NCBI GenBank assembly: GCA_008694505.1
Contig: VZDJ01000200.1
Location: 127,869-191,868 of the forward strand
Direction: 5' to 3'
Length of the DNA: 64,000 bases
Source of the DNA: Cyanoderma ruficeps
Lineage: Eukaryota; Chordata; Aves; Passeriformes; Timaliidae
Shown here: positions 1-34,529 of the stretch, piece after piece
How positions within the stretch are numbered: the stretch's first letter is position 1
How the letters are laid out: the number at the start of each line of letters is the position of its first letter
The notes under the pieces: generated by a model
What the model was told of the DNA's origin: nothing
Database searches by the model: none
Seen by the model: only the letters and a program-made list of their open reading frames with translations
Made by a program: the position numbers and the translations under genes

Positions 1-1
1 C

Positions 2-16015
<16,014 letters not shown>

Positions 16016-17530
16016 AGGTGAGGATGGGCTTGGGGGCTCAGGGGGATGGGGAGCCCCCAGTTCAGGCTCACCAGGGTGTCCCCACAGAGCTTGCAGTGGC
16101 TGTCCTGGTTCCAGCCCGATGGAGACGGCGATGGGAGCCGAGGCGGCAGCCGGAGCTGCGGCCCCCTGAAGCACGCATCCGCATGCCTGTCCCCCCTACC
16201 CTGGCCCCTGCTCCCCCCTCCAGTGCCTGTGTTTGCAGAAAACAAAAAGACAAAAAAAAAAGCCAAAATGATGAAGACAACAAAAAAAAAAGGAAAAATT
16301 GAAAGGGGGAAAACCCACCCCAATCCCAAACCCACCCACACCCCCAAACCCAACCCAGCCGCTCGGCCACAGGCGAGGGCGCTGGGGGGCTCAGTCCCCT
16401 CCCTCGGCCCGTCTCTGCTGGGGGTGGAAGGGGGGTCCCGACCCCCCTCCCAGCTGTGCTCGTGGCGTGTTGCTGTCACTGGTGGTGGATGTTGTTCTTT
16501 GGGCTCCGCTTTGCTCTGTCCTGCCCCAGCCCCTGTACATAGAGAGAGCTATTTATTTTTGAATTCCCACGGGGGTGCCCAGCAAGGGGGGGCTGCCAGG
16601 GGGTGAGTGAAGTGGGGGGGATACACACAGACTCTCTCCCCTCCACCCCACTCGTGCCTCCCCTGGGAGTGCTGCCTACGGGGGGCCCGAGGCTTGTCGT
16701 GGGCACTGCTGTGCAGGGAACACAGCAGGCGCCTTTGGGAGGGTCCGCCAGTCACACCCCTGCACCCCCGTCCCACTGATCCCCACCCCAGCACCCCATG
16801 CCACAGGTGCCAGCTCCAGGTGCTGGCAGATTTTGGCAAGGGGGATATGGGTGCCATGTCAGGGGGCAGAGGGCAGCTGGGGGGTGTTGGGGTTCGGGGT
16901 GGGAGGCTCAGGACGATCCAGCCAGCACTGACGCAGCATTGAAAGCACTTTAGACTAAGAGAATGGGTCTCTTAGGGGGCACAGGCTGCTCCGCCGGAGA
17001 CCCTCCAGCACAGGGGCACCGGCAGCACATCCTGCACCCCCCCTCCCATGGCCAGCGCTCGGGGGGACCCCATCACCCCCAACCTCCCCATCCCTAGAGA
17101 GGCATCACTCGACTCCCAGGCACTCCCCATGCGATTCCCCAGGGCATCCCCACCATGCTGAGGGCTGGTTTTGGCTGGGGGAGAGGGGGTGGGATGGGCA
17201 GGGGATATTAATTATTTTTTAATTATTCTGATGATTTCTCTGCATGCCCTTTGCGCGGGAGCAACCCTCGGGCGCTAATGCTGTATGTCGAGGAGCTGAG
17301 CTGTTCCTGTCCCATGAATGCTGGTGGATCGTTGCCAAATTTTTCTCTTTCCTCCCCTTTCCTCTCATTCTTTTTCTGTCTCCCCCTCCCCAGCATATCC
17401 CCCCCCATGTCCCTCCCCCCAAAAAAAAAACCCCTGTCTTTTCTTTCTGAGCCTTGTAAGTGTAAAAGATGACTGATTTCGTTTTTGTCTCGGGAAAACT
17501 GCAAATAAATTATGAGGAAAAGCCAATGAT
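16016..17530 (+). other. CAMK2B: CAMK2B 3' UTR with a short UTR intron
   Basis: Two bases after the stop codon there is a GTGAGG donor at 16018, and a CCCACAG acceptor ends at 16087. This predicts a 70-nt intron inside the 3' UTR. The junction is so close to the stop that nonsense-mediated decay is not expected. The remaining UTR is GC-rich with short A-runs (16251-16290), a TATTTATTTTTG element near 16549, and AT-rich stretches at 17208-17226. It ends near the AATAAA at 17504. No coding potential is convincing here. Confidence 0.75.
17504..17509 (+). terminator. CAMK2B: CAMK2B poly(A) signal
   Basis: Canonical AATAAA about 1.5 kb after the CAMK2B stop, in an A/T-rich patch with no other plus-strand gene nearby. 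The next coding exon on either strand is the last YKT6 exon at 18375, on the opposite strand. Confidence 0.7.
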
Positions 17531-18374
17531 CATTGAAGTAAGAGGTGGAGAGGGAAGGCCAAGTGCATCTGTCCCCGTCAGGGTGCCCAGGACATGTCCA
17601 TCTGAAGTCCCACCCCGGCATGCCGCAGAGAGGAGACAGGGCTGCAACTGCCAAAGACGACTTTATCCCCCTGGTCAGTGCAGCCAGGGCATGGAAACAA
17701 CCAGAGCACCGCAAGGTACAGCCCAAGCCAAACTTTTCCCTTCCCAGTGAGGAGGAAGAGGAGGCAGTGAGGGCTGCTGGGCCCTGGCAGGTATTGAGTC
17801 CCCCCACCCTGGCCGGTGGGAGCAGGGGAGGGGCTCTGAGGTGCAGGGCAGGCTGGTGAGCTTCCCCCCCTCCACCAGCACCAAGACACAACTCTGGGCT
17901 CACCACCACGGGGAGAAGCTGCCCAGGGAGGCAGTCAGCACCCTCCACCCAAGACACCTTTTTTTTTCCCCCCCTTTCCCCCTTCTCCCACCCCCCCAGC
18001 TCACCCTTAGGACACAAATACATAAAAGGCCCCCAGACCCTGGGATGGCAGAAAGGGGCTCTGCCTGCCCCCTCAGACCCCCAGACAGCAGTGGGGGCCT
18101 CCTTCAGGCTTCCTGCAGGGTGTGAAGGCAGGGGAGTGTGTGGCCAAGTACCCCCTGGTCCATGGTGTCCCAGGAACAGCGAGGGGGGTCTTCGGTGGAC
18201 CTCCCCCCATGGGTGCCAGCCCAATGCCAGCTTTGGTGTCCCCTTAAGGTGGGCAACAGTCACATCAGCCCAGAAGTCTGAGGACCCCTGGCCCAGCCCC
18301 AGGAACACCCCTGGTGTGACTCTGGAGGGGGGTGGAGGGCTGGTGGTCTGGAGGTGGAGACCCTGGGCTCCATA
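17531..18374. other. Convergent intergenic region / YKT6 3' UTR
   Basis: Sequence between the CAMK2B poly(A) signal and the YKT6 stop. It is unique, moderately GC-rich, and read on the minus strand would be YKT6 3' UTR. No clear AATAAA was found on the minus strand, so the YKT6 3' end is not fixed. It may run into the CAMK2B UTR. Confidence 0.5.
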
Positions 18375-21300
18375 TCACATGATTTCACAGCAGGAATTCT
18401 GCTTTCGGGCCTAAGAAGAGAAGGAAAAGCATTGGTAAGGCTCCCCAAGGGTTTGGGGGTCCCTAGGCCACCCACCTGAGGTCCCACAAAGGGACTCCAG
18501 GCCCAAAGCCTACAGCAACAGGGGTGATCCCTGCCTGGCACCCAGAGCTGTGCCCCAGCATTCATCCATTGGAGGTGACCCCCCAAGGATGACATTCCAC
18601 CTATCCCCGGCTCCCTCAGGGAGGGGCTGACCCTCCGTACCCACCGTTTTGTAGAAGGCTTTGGACTGTGCCCCCAGCACCTCTGATTTGGAGACCAGGT
18701 CATCCAGCTTCTCCCCACGCTCCAGTAGTGATTCCATAGTGTTGTGCTGCCAGAGAAACACGTGCTGAGCCCCAGCACCAGCCCCACACCACTCTGCAGT
18801 GGGAGATGGAGGTGCCACCACCCCTCATCCCACCTTCCTAGAGCCCCCCACAGCTCTGCAGCCCCAAGGGAGAAGGGAACTTGGCATGGGGCAGAAGCAG
18901 CAGAGTTCCCACGGGGCCACCAGGCAGAAAGACTGCCATTTGGAGGAGGGGTCAGCCCTGGTGCTTGTGTCCAGCCAGCTAGGGAAAGCCCAAGGAGAAA
19001 AAAGGGGGGAAGTGAAAAAAGGGAAGAGAAAAGGAAACTCCCACACTAGGGAGCTGGGGAATGGCCTGGGGTGACTCTACCCTGTTCCACAACATGCCCC
19101 CAGGGCCCCCACTGGCTTGTGCAGGCAGGAGCATGTGGCCGTGGCCCTGCAGCCTCACCAGGATGATTTTGGTCTCGTCCAGCTCTGCCTGCACTCGGGT
19201 CATTGGATCAGCATCCCGGGGGTTCTGGAGAGAAACACGGCGCTGGCAGCACCACAGGGACACCAGGGCCCCTGCATGCACCAGTGTTGCCCATCTCCCC
19301 TGCCATTTTCAGGGCTGCAGGAAACACAGGAACCATCTGTCCTGGTGCCCTGCAGGGTCTGTACCTGGTATTTGCTGAGGTATCCATCCAAGGCAGAGTA
19401 GCTGATGGTGGCAGGGGACCCTGAGATCCAGTCCATCTTGCTGACCTGCCTGGAGAACTCATCCAGCACCTGCCAGGTGAGGAAGCAGCAGTTGCCATCC
19501 AGAGCCCACAGCTGTGGGGCCACAGTGGCTGGAGGGGTTTTGTTCATCGAAATAGGAGATCTGGAGATTTTTGGGAAGGGACCTTACAGCTCATCCACAC
19601 CCCTGCCATGGACAGCGACACCTTCCACTACACCAGGTTGCTCCGAGCCCTGTCCAAACTGGCCTTGAACACTTCCAGGGATGGGCAGCCACAGCTTCTT
19701 CGGGAAATGTGTAAGCCCCTACCCCCCTACAGGGAAGGACTTCTTCCCAATATCCCATCTAATCCTACCCTCTGGCAGTGGGAAGCCATTCACCCTTGTC
19801 CTGTCACTCCAGGCCCTTGTCCCAAGTCCCTCTTCAGCTCTCTTGGAGCCCCTTCACATACGGGAAGGGGGTCTGGGGTTTCCTGGAGTCTTGTCTTTTC
19901 CAGGCTGGACAACCCAGGTCTCCCAGTTTGTCTCCCTGGCAGTGGCTGGAAAACTGCCAATGGAGAAGGACCTGGAGGGGTTGGTGGCAGTGGCTGGACA
20001 TGACCCCAGGTATGCCTAGATGGCCCCTGGCCTGTACCAGTCATAGTGTAACCACAGGTCCAGGGCAGTGACCATCCTCTGTGCTGGCACTGCTGAGGCC
20101 CCCTGAGTGCTATGTTCAGTTCTGGGCCCCTCATGGCAAGAAGGACATGTCCAGAGGCAGGAATGGAGCTGGGGAAGAGGCTGGAGCCCCAAGAGCAGCT
20201 GAGGAAGCTGGAAAAGGGGCTCAGCCTGGAGAAAAGGAGGCTCGGGGGGAATCTTCTGGCTCTGCACAACTCCCTAAAGGAGGGGACAGCCAGAGCACGT
20301 CAGGCTCAGCTCCCAGGAAGCGGATGGGAGGAGAGGGAACGACCTCAAGCTGTGCCACAGGAGGTTCAGGTTGTATATTGGGAAAATTCTGTCATGGAAA
20401 GGGTTGTCCAGCCCTGACACCGGCTGCCCAGGGCAGTGGTGGAATGCCCATCCCTGGAAGCATTCAAAAAAACATGTGAACATGGCACTTGGGGACATGA
20501 TTTATTGGCCTTGGCCATATTGGGGGAATGGTCTTGGACTCCATAGTCTTGGAGGGGCTTTTTCCAACCAAAACAATTTCACAATTCCATGAGAGGTGCT
20601 CCTGCCCTCTGACCACCTTGGTGACGCCTCCTCCTCCCTCCACCCCATTTGAATGAGCTGAGGGCAGAGACATGAACAAATACGGCAAAAGAGGACCAGA
20701 GCAACGCCCAGGTCGAGGTGACAGTCCAAAAGCCCTGGGTGTGCCAGGGCAGGGAGATGGGAGAAGCCCTCTGGATGCCCCCAGCATGCACCCTCACCTT
20801 GTCCAGCAAGGTGAAACAAACCCGCTGTGGATATTCGTTGTCTGCGATCACCACTCCAGCCAGCCCATCGTTCCGGACATACACATGGCACAGGTACTCT
20901 GGGAAGGAAATTCCTGTCAGAGAGGCAGCCAAGGTGCCAAGCCTTCCCCAGCATGCACCACCCTCCATCCATCCCCTCCAATTCCCTCCCTCCCCCAAAC
21001 CACTCTGGAAGGTGTCGTCAGCACCCGCATTTTTCATTACTTCGTTAGGGAAGTGAGAAGGGCTTAAAATTTGGGGCTCAGCCCCAAGTTGTTCAGTGGC
21101 AGGGGCCCACAGCATGCCACACAGTGTGAGACATGAAACTGACATCCCACAATAGCCAGAGGGAAATAAAGAGCAGTGGGGGAGGAGCTCACCCTGATTT
21201 TAACTAATTTTAATTAATAACAAGGCTGGGGTGCAATTAAAGAGGCTCCAGCAGCCAATCTAGGCTGTGTCCCACATGTTCTGTGGCTTGGGAGGCATGT

Positions 21301-24300
21301 GAAGCAGGACAAGGAGGCTGCAACGAGGTGAGAATTTGGGATATGGAGCCTGGACTTGCATGGCAAAGCTGGCACAGCCACTCTGCAGCGGGGTGGTCTG
21401 GGAAGTTGGTGGGCCTGCAACCCAACAGTTCCAGGGGTCCCAAGGGAGCCAGGGAGAGTGCAGACACCCGAGCAGGTCCCTGCTCCCTGCAGAATCTCTG
21501 CCGCACTAGGCCAGGCTCACATCCAGCTTAGCAGCTCCTGCCACCAGTGGTGCTCACACAGGCACTGGGTTTGGTGAGCCTTTTCCCAGGAGTGGGGCTG
21601 GGGGGATGTGGTGACCCAGGCCAGTCTCACCTTGCTCCTTGACGGAGGCCCTGCTGCCCAGCGGCGAGCGCTCTGCGATCAGCTGGCTGGTGAACGTCAT
21701 GAACTCCTGCACACTGTGGGGAGACAGCGCAGGGCCCGGGGCAGTGCTGAGCAGACCAGCTCCCCGGTGCACGGGGGTAACAAACCCTTCCCCCAGTCCC
21801 CGCGCCTGGGCAGTGGGGCTGCAGCTAAGTGGTGGGTTTTCCTTGGGGAAGAGGTTGGACCCCGAACCTCTGAGGAGCAGCAACCCCAAAACAGACACCT
21901 CCAGCCACCACCCAGACCCAGGGGAGCACCCACGGCCCTCCAGCTGCAGTGAAAGACTTGTGTTCTTGGGCTGAACTTGGTTTCTGGGGATTTAGCAGAA
22001 AGCAAAAATGCCATTGAACCTGGCTCTGCCTTGCCAACAGCTGGTTGACCAGCTGCATTATGGAATCATGGAATGATTTGGGTTGGAAGGGACCTTAAAG
22101 ATCATCCCATTCCACCCCCTGCTGACACCTTCCACCAGAATCACAGAATCATAAAACATACTGAGTTGGAAGGGCCCCATCAGGATCATTGAGTCCAACC
22201 CCTGGCTCTGCACAGAACACCCCAACCACCCCACCCTGCCCCTGAGAGCATTGTCCAAATGCTTCTTGAATTTAGGCTTCATGCTGTGACTGCTTCCCTG
22301 GGGAGCCTACTAAGTGCCCAAACACCCTTTGGGGGAAAAACCTTTTCCTGCTATCCAACCTAACCTTCCCCTGACATAACTCCAGCCGTTCTCTCAGGCC
22401 CTGTCACTGGTGACAGAGAGCAGGGATGGAAGCTGCTTATCCACTGCCCCTCAGAAGGGTGTTGAAGAGCACAGTGAGGTCTCCCCTCAGTCTCCTCCAG
22501 CAGAATACACCAAATGTATTCAGACACTTCTCATATGGGGCCTCCAGACCCTTCCCCATCATTGTGGCCTCCTTTGGATGCTCTCCAACGGCTTAATGTC
22601 TTTATATTGTCATGCCCAAAGCTGCCCCAGGACTTGAGGTGACGCTCTCCTCAGTGCAGAGCAGAGCAGGACAATTCCTCCCCGGCCACTGCCAGGATGG
22701 GGACACCCCTCCTGACTGCCAGGGCACTGATGACTTAAATCCCAGAGATGTAAGAGAGCTTGAGGCAGCTCTGAGTGGGTCACAGGAGCAGAACTCCCCC
22801 TGCCCATGCCAGGTATGCCCTCCCCATCTCAGGGGGATGCTTGACTCCCCAGCCACCACTGTGAGTCAAAGTTAAAGAATATCCTTAAGCCAGACTTGCT
22901 CTAAGTTTGGAAAACATTCCTGAGCCCAGGCTCAGGCCTGTCCAACAGGCTCCTCAGTGATTCCTCGTCACCACACAGCAAAAGAAAAGAGGCCAAAAAT
23001 AATGAGCAGGAGTAAAATAAGCCTGTTTCCAAAACACCACATCCTGGGCATGCTGGGATTAGCCAATGTGAGGTACACACATTCCCCAGTTCAGCTGGAA
23101 AATCCCAGGAAGGGATATTTATCAGGGATCAGGTTACAGTTTGCCAAACACCAAGGAGGGGGACAGTTCTTGCTTGGGGGGTTGACGTGGCGCCAAGGAA
23201 ACGTCAGTGGACACAGACACTGGCGTAGCAAAGACCATGGTTTTCTGATGGCCTCCCACCACTGGAAACAATTCCAGAGGGGAAACTGCCCTTCACAGTT
23301 CACATCCCTTAGAGGGATCTTCATTGCTTCCAGCCTGGACACCAGTTCCACAGAGATTCTGGACTGTTGGGGTTTCAAGCACTGCAAAGTCCAGCCCAAG
23401 GATTCCTGAACACCCCTGCTTTGTCAGAAAGGGAGCACAGACACCAAGTTGAGGGATCTGCTGCCAGCCACAGCCCCCCACCATGATCCCAGGGTTCCAT
23501 GCATATGATGCAAAAAATATTTAAGATCATTGAGTCCAACCATGCATCAATTAGATCCCAGTATGTATGTTCCCCACGGACAGCTCTTCTACTGAGAATA
23601 CTGCTTTTATTTCCCAGTATTCCAGAAGGAACTGCCCACTCAATACTTCACTCTGCCTTCCCGAACCTGCCAAATTCCTTGGCAGATGTTCAGCAGACGT
23701 GAGGCACTGGCACAGCCCAGTCCTGGTGCTCCTGTCCAGCAGGTTCCACAGCCCTTGTTATCCCAAATCCAACCCTCCAACCCAGCTCTCTGGGAATTTC
23801 AAACTTCAGCTAAACACACCTTAAAGATCACACCTGGGCCAAGGTCTTGCAGGCCCTCTAAATATCACCAGTGAATAAGCCTGGGACAAGCATCAAATCC
23901 TGGGAACAGCTGCAAGACTGACACGCACAGACTATCCCCCTCTCCAAACTTCACTGCTCTCTTCAAAACACCAGACTTTTCTTTAAGCAGAGACACAGCC
24001 TGCTGTGGGGGAAGCCCACAGCATAATCACACGGGGAATTTTCTCTGGACTGGGGAAAACAAGAGCTGCAGCTGCAGTGTTTTGAGATGGCAGCTGACAT
24101 CACACGCTGACACTGCTCTGCATCCCACCCGCACATTTGGCTAAGAAAGGGCTTTTTAAGACAGTCCTATTTCAGTCTTTCCTCTTGACCCCTGGAATTA
24201 CAGAACCAAATATGCCTGAGGCTCCATAAAACCTTGGCATGGAAAATGTGGGTTCCAGAGGAATTTCTTAACTCCTTTACCACTTGGAACAACCTATTCC

Positions 24301-25042
24301 CCAGCATGTTCCTGCTTTGTTTTATAGCTTCAGGACATTCTCAGGAGCTGCCAAGAGCTCCCCAATCCCTGTGTGCCCGGAGTGGGAAGGAGAACACCGG
24401 GAGCCTGGAGTGGCATCTGGGGCTCAACCAGCTCACCTGAAGCCATTAGAATAACCTCAGCAGGGTTTTGTAGGCTGGGAAGAGCTTCAAGTGAGTCCAA
24501 ACAATCCATGGGCACCAGGATCCAGGCAAGTCCTGTGAGCCTGACACAGACGGGCCCACTCCCACCCCACCCACAAGGGAAGAGCTGACTCCACTCCAAG
24601 GGCATTCCCTATGCCCCAATTTAATTGCTTGGCTGCACTGGATAATTCGTAGAGTCAGACCTGACCTACTGCTGGCTGAAGCTCCAGGAGCTTCACTCCA
24701 TTCCTGAGGCATCTGATCCATCACTCCAAGTGCTGCAGCAGAACACAGGTCCCAGGGAGTAGCTCTTGGGGGTAAGTTCTCTTTTTCACTGAAAAGCCTT
24801 TCACTGCTGCCACTGCAGCTTCATTGGGGCAGAAAACCTCCCAAAAGCCACTGCTTCCCCTCCCTAAGATCCTGCCTGAGCCATATGCCAGCCTACAGCA
24901 CAACGAAGCAATTCCCGCTCAAAGGTTCCAGCACCCACCTGGATCTCTGGAAGAAGTTGAAGGTGGACACATCATATGCAGCTTTGAGCAAATGCACTTT
25001 GGGGTCACCTTTGTAAAGGACACTTAGGCTGTAGAGCCTCAT
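18375..25042 (-). CDS. YKT6: Synaptobrevin homolog YKT6 (R-SNARE)
   Basis: Lipid-anchored R-SNARE acting in ER-Golgi, intra-Golgi, endosomal and autophagosome fusion. Seven coding exons, 5' to 3' on the minus strand: 24939-25042, 21631-21713, 20798-20898, 19365-19469, 19159-19224, 18645-18746 and 18375-18410. They total 597 nt, 198 aa, the same length as human. The longin domain starts [12 protein letters not shown] and contains DNEYP and FTLLDK. The SNARE motif runs from about residue 138 to 190 ([30 protein letters not shown]), with the zero-layer Arg in LLERGEK. The C-terminus ends CCEIM: adjacent cysteines for palmitoylation and farnesylation in a CaaX box. The ATG is 18 nt after a plausible acceptor (TTTCCACCAG), so a noncoding first exon in the CpG-rich region near 25530 is likely. 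Intron 1 (3.2 kb) holds CR1 remnants. Confidence 0.97.
19555..19940 (-). mobile_element. CR1 LINE 3' fragment
   Basis: Reads as the complement of a CR1 3' end: GGGAAGGGACCTTACAGCTCATCC, then CCTTCCACTACACCAGG, GGCCTTGAACACTTCCAGGG and TTCTTCCCAATATCCCATCTAA. These are landmark stretches of avian CR1 tails. It lies in YKT6 intron 3. Confidence 0.85.
19950..20590 (+). mobile_element. CR1 LINE fragment, opposite orientation
   Basis: Forward CR1 sequence: GTTCTGGGCCCCTCATGGCA, GCCTGGAGAAAAGGAGGCTC, AGGTTCAGGTTGTATATTGG, GGCTGCCCAGGGCAGTGG and the tail CATGATTTATTGG. It sits head to head with the minus-strand copy at 19555-19940, in YKT6 intron 3. Confidence 0.85.
20899..25040. other. YKT6 introns 1 and 2, non-repeat portion
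   Basis: Apart from exon 21631-21713 and the CR1 block at 22062-22620, this stretch is unique, AT-richer sequence. A short CR1-like remnant lies at about 23520-23560 (TTTAAGATCATTGAGTCCAACC). I see no additional exon or RNA gene. Confidence 0.6.
22062..22620 (-). mobile_element. Composite CR1 fragments in YKT6 intron 1
   Basis: Two successive CR1 tail starts are visible. One is near 22070 (ATTTGGGTTGGAAGGGACC), the other near 22140 (AATCATAAAACATACTGAG then TTGGAAGGGCCCC). This suggests one CR1 inserted into another. It continues through CTTTTCCTGCTATCCAACC and a body segment to about 22620. Confidence 0.8.
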
Positions 25043-25479
25043 CGCGGTGCCTCTGTGGGCCTGGTGGAAAGGAAGGGTTGGGGCTGAGGCCATTCAGAGG
25101 CTAGGACACCCTCGGACCTCCCTATACCACCTCTGTGCCTGGGGCTCCCCCCAAACCCTCCTTCCGCCCTTTAAAAGCTATCCCAGTCAGCCAGCACCCC
25201 CCTGCCCCCGGAGCGCCCCCGACTCCTCATCCCGACTGCTGCCCAGCCAGACCTCCTAAACCCAACTTAAACAACCCCTGCTCTCGCCTGTCCCAGCTGA
25301 CCCAGTATAGCCCAGCACCCACCACAGCATAACCCAGTAAAACCCAGCCCCTCCGCCCAGTGCAACGCGGCCACTCCTCAGTACAACCCACCACAACCCA
25401 GTCCTCGGCCACCAGTAAGCCCAGCTGTCCCAGCCCCGCCTTTCCCTGTACAACCCAGTTCTCCTGTAATGACTCAGTA

Positions 25480-26060
25480 CAGCCCAGAGACCCACAGTAC
25501 AGCCCCCAGCTCGCCCCGGTACCGACGCTGCGGTCGCAGCTCAACGCAGGAGGCGGCAGACGGGGCGACTACCGCGACCCGGAAGTGGAACACGGCGGCC
25601 GGAAGTGTCCCAACCCCGGACGCTGCCACGGGATTCCTCCCGGCTTGCGCACGCGCCAGGGAGACTCCGCCCCTCAGCCTTCTGACCAATCACCGCCCGC
25701 CTCCCCTCTCTCTGCTGTCATCCGGGCGACCAATCAGCGCCGCACTGGCGCCGTGGGGCGGTGCTCGTTCCTCAGAGCGGCCAGCAGGGAACGCTGTACC
25801 CGACGGGCAGGGCCGCGGGGGCGGGGCTTGTTCGGCTCCCCCCGCTGTGGGGCGCGACCCTCTGTGGGGTGGTGGTCCCCTGTGTGGGGGCCTCTCCCTG
25901 TGGTGTGGTGACCCTCTCTGGGAAGGGGCCCCAAAGGGGGAACAGCCTCCCGCGGGTGCGGGGGGAACGCCGTGGGGAGTTGGGACCCTTCCATGGGGCG
26001 GTTCTGCCCCTGGGCGAGGGTGTACTGACGAGAGGTGGGTGAACCGCCCGAGGGTTTCGG
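25480..26060. promoter_or_regulatory. YKT6: CpG-rich YKT6 promoter region
   Basis: Dense CpG starts about 440 bp upstream of the YKT6 start codon. It contains two CCGGAAGTG ETS-type sites (25579-25587 and 25599-25607) and two CCAAT boxes (25686-25690 and 25730-25734, the latter within CGACCAATCAGCGC). No TATA box is evident. This is the architecture of a housekeeping promoter, and YKT6 is the gene that reads away from it to the left. Whether it also drives the plus strand toward GCK is unknown. Confidence 0.7.
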
Positions 26061-27218
26061 ACTCCTCAGAGGTATAAGGACCCCTCTATGGGTGGGCAGC
26101 AGCACAGGGGAAGGGCTGCCAGAGCCCTCCTGTGGCCCCGGGTACCCCCTGCACAGGGGGCAGGTGAGGTACTGTCGGGTGACCCTCTATCCCCTAGGCC
26201 CTGCTCTGCCACCCACAAACCCTCAGTCAGTCCCGCAGGGGGCTGTCACCCCCGACACCCATCCAGGCTTCCTGGGAGACCCTCCTCAGCTCTGTGTCTG
26301 AGGAGATGCTGCCACAGACCAACACCGGGAGGTTTTGGGGTCCACCCATGACCAAGGGTGCACCTCATGCCATTTGGACCTCCACAGTCCCCTATTTCCA
26401 CAACACTGGGTGGATGATGTGGCTTCAGGGGTGATGGGCGTTGCCACATCCCTGTCCTCAAATCCAGCACCCATCTCTGATCTGTTGTGGCGCCTGGTGT
26501 CAATCACAGCACCACTGGATCCTTTCTCTTCCTGGGGGCTCGGAATGCTTCCCAGTCGCCCTTGCCCCTTCGCGGGTGTCTGTAGGCCGTGCTGTGTCCG
26601 CGGTCTCCATGGGAGCATGCCGGTTGCCAAGCCGGCCGGTGGAGTGCTTGCCACCACCATCGAGTCGTTGGTATGACAACGAGGACACGGGTGACCCGGG
26701 GCGTGGTGCTTCGCGTGACGGGGCCAGCGGCCCCTGCGGGGAAGGTCCTGGCCAAGCCTCGCCAACACACCAGGGGGTCCCCACGGGCTGCCAGAACCCA
26801 CTGTGCTGGGCTAGGACCCCCGCGCTAACTCCAGCCTGGGAATTTATTGACACATTAAGGAAGCAAGCAGAAGAGCGTGAGGGGAACCGCTCTGGACCCA
26901 AGGATGTGGGGCAACAGGGCTGGTCCCACCAGGGCCCAGGGCCCCGCTCCCTGCCCCTCTGCTTGAGGCCTGGGGGTATCAGGACTCCCTCAGTGGGTGC
27001 TGTACTGGGGCATCAGATGAGATAACGCAGCGCAGCTAAAGTGGAGCATCCGCGTGTGGAGCGAGGGTCGGAGCAAGGGACGGAGCAGCCCAGTGCCTGC
27101 CGGACACCCTCCAGGACAGGGCAGGGGGCTCCCCCAGGCAAGGCACCACGGTGGGGACACAGGGGCTGAGGGGGGCACGGCTTGGCCCGCAGCCCACCCC
27201 ACCCCGCCACCTGCCCCC
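26061..27218. other. Upstream region of GCK
   Basis: Unique sequence with no convincing exon. A CpG-containing patch at about 26580-26760 stands out against its flanks but has no recognisable coding homology. The 200 bp before the GCK start codon would include the neuroendocrine-type GCK promoter by position; I could not assign specific sites. Confidence 0.45.
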
Positions 27219-34145
<6,927 letters not shown>

Positions 34146-34241
34146 GCTGGACTCAGAGGGGGGATAGCAGGGGCCAGTGGTCCTGCTTGGAGCGCTGTGG
34201 GAGCAGACACGGATGCGGGAAGGAGGCGGCTCCAGCCCCCC

Positions 34242-34247
34242 AATAAA
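34242..34247 (+). terminator. GCK: GCK poly(A) signal
   Basis: AATAAA 97 nt after the GCK stop codon, followed within 15-25 nt by a GT-rich stretch (GGGGTGTGTGTGG) suited to a downstream element. This gives an unusually short 3' UTR. Confidence 0.8.
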
Positions 34248-34529
34248 TGGGGTGTGTGTGGACTTCTCTGAGGCCACTTGGGCCAGTGCTCCTCATACCT
34301 CTCTCCCCGTGCTGGTAGAGAGACCCCCATGGGGCTGCCCCACACATATGGGACAGCCAAGGAGCTTCCCGTGCCCTCACCCCCCTCCCCCATCCTCACA
34401 CAGCTGCAGCAAGGGGGGCTCCAGTTCACCCCAGCCCCTTTGCTGGAGGAAAGCCCCCCCAGGAGGGTTGACCTAGAGATAAGGGGGTACTTTGGGGGAG
34501 GATGTCAGGGTAGAGGAGCTCCCCACCAG

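Noticed and set aside
16046..16606. 186-codon open frame after the CAMK2B stop
   Set aside because: It lies in the 3' UTR across A-runs and has no homology.
25360..26077. Open frames of up to about 200 codons in the CpG-rich region upstream of YKT6
   Set aside because: CpG-rich DNA has few stop codons; no splice structure or homology supports coding.
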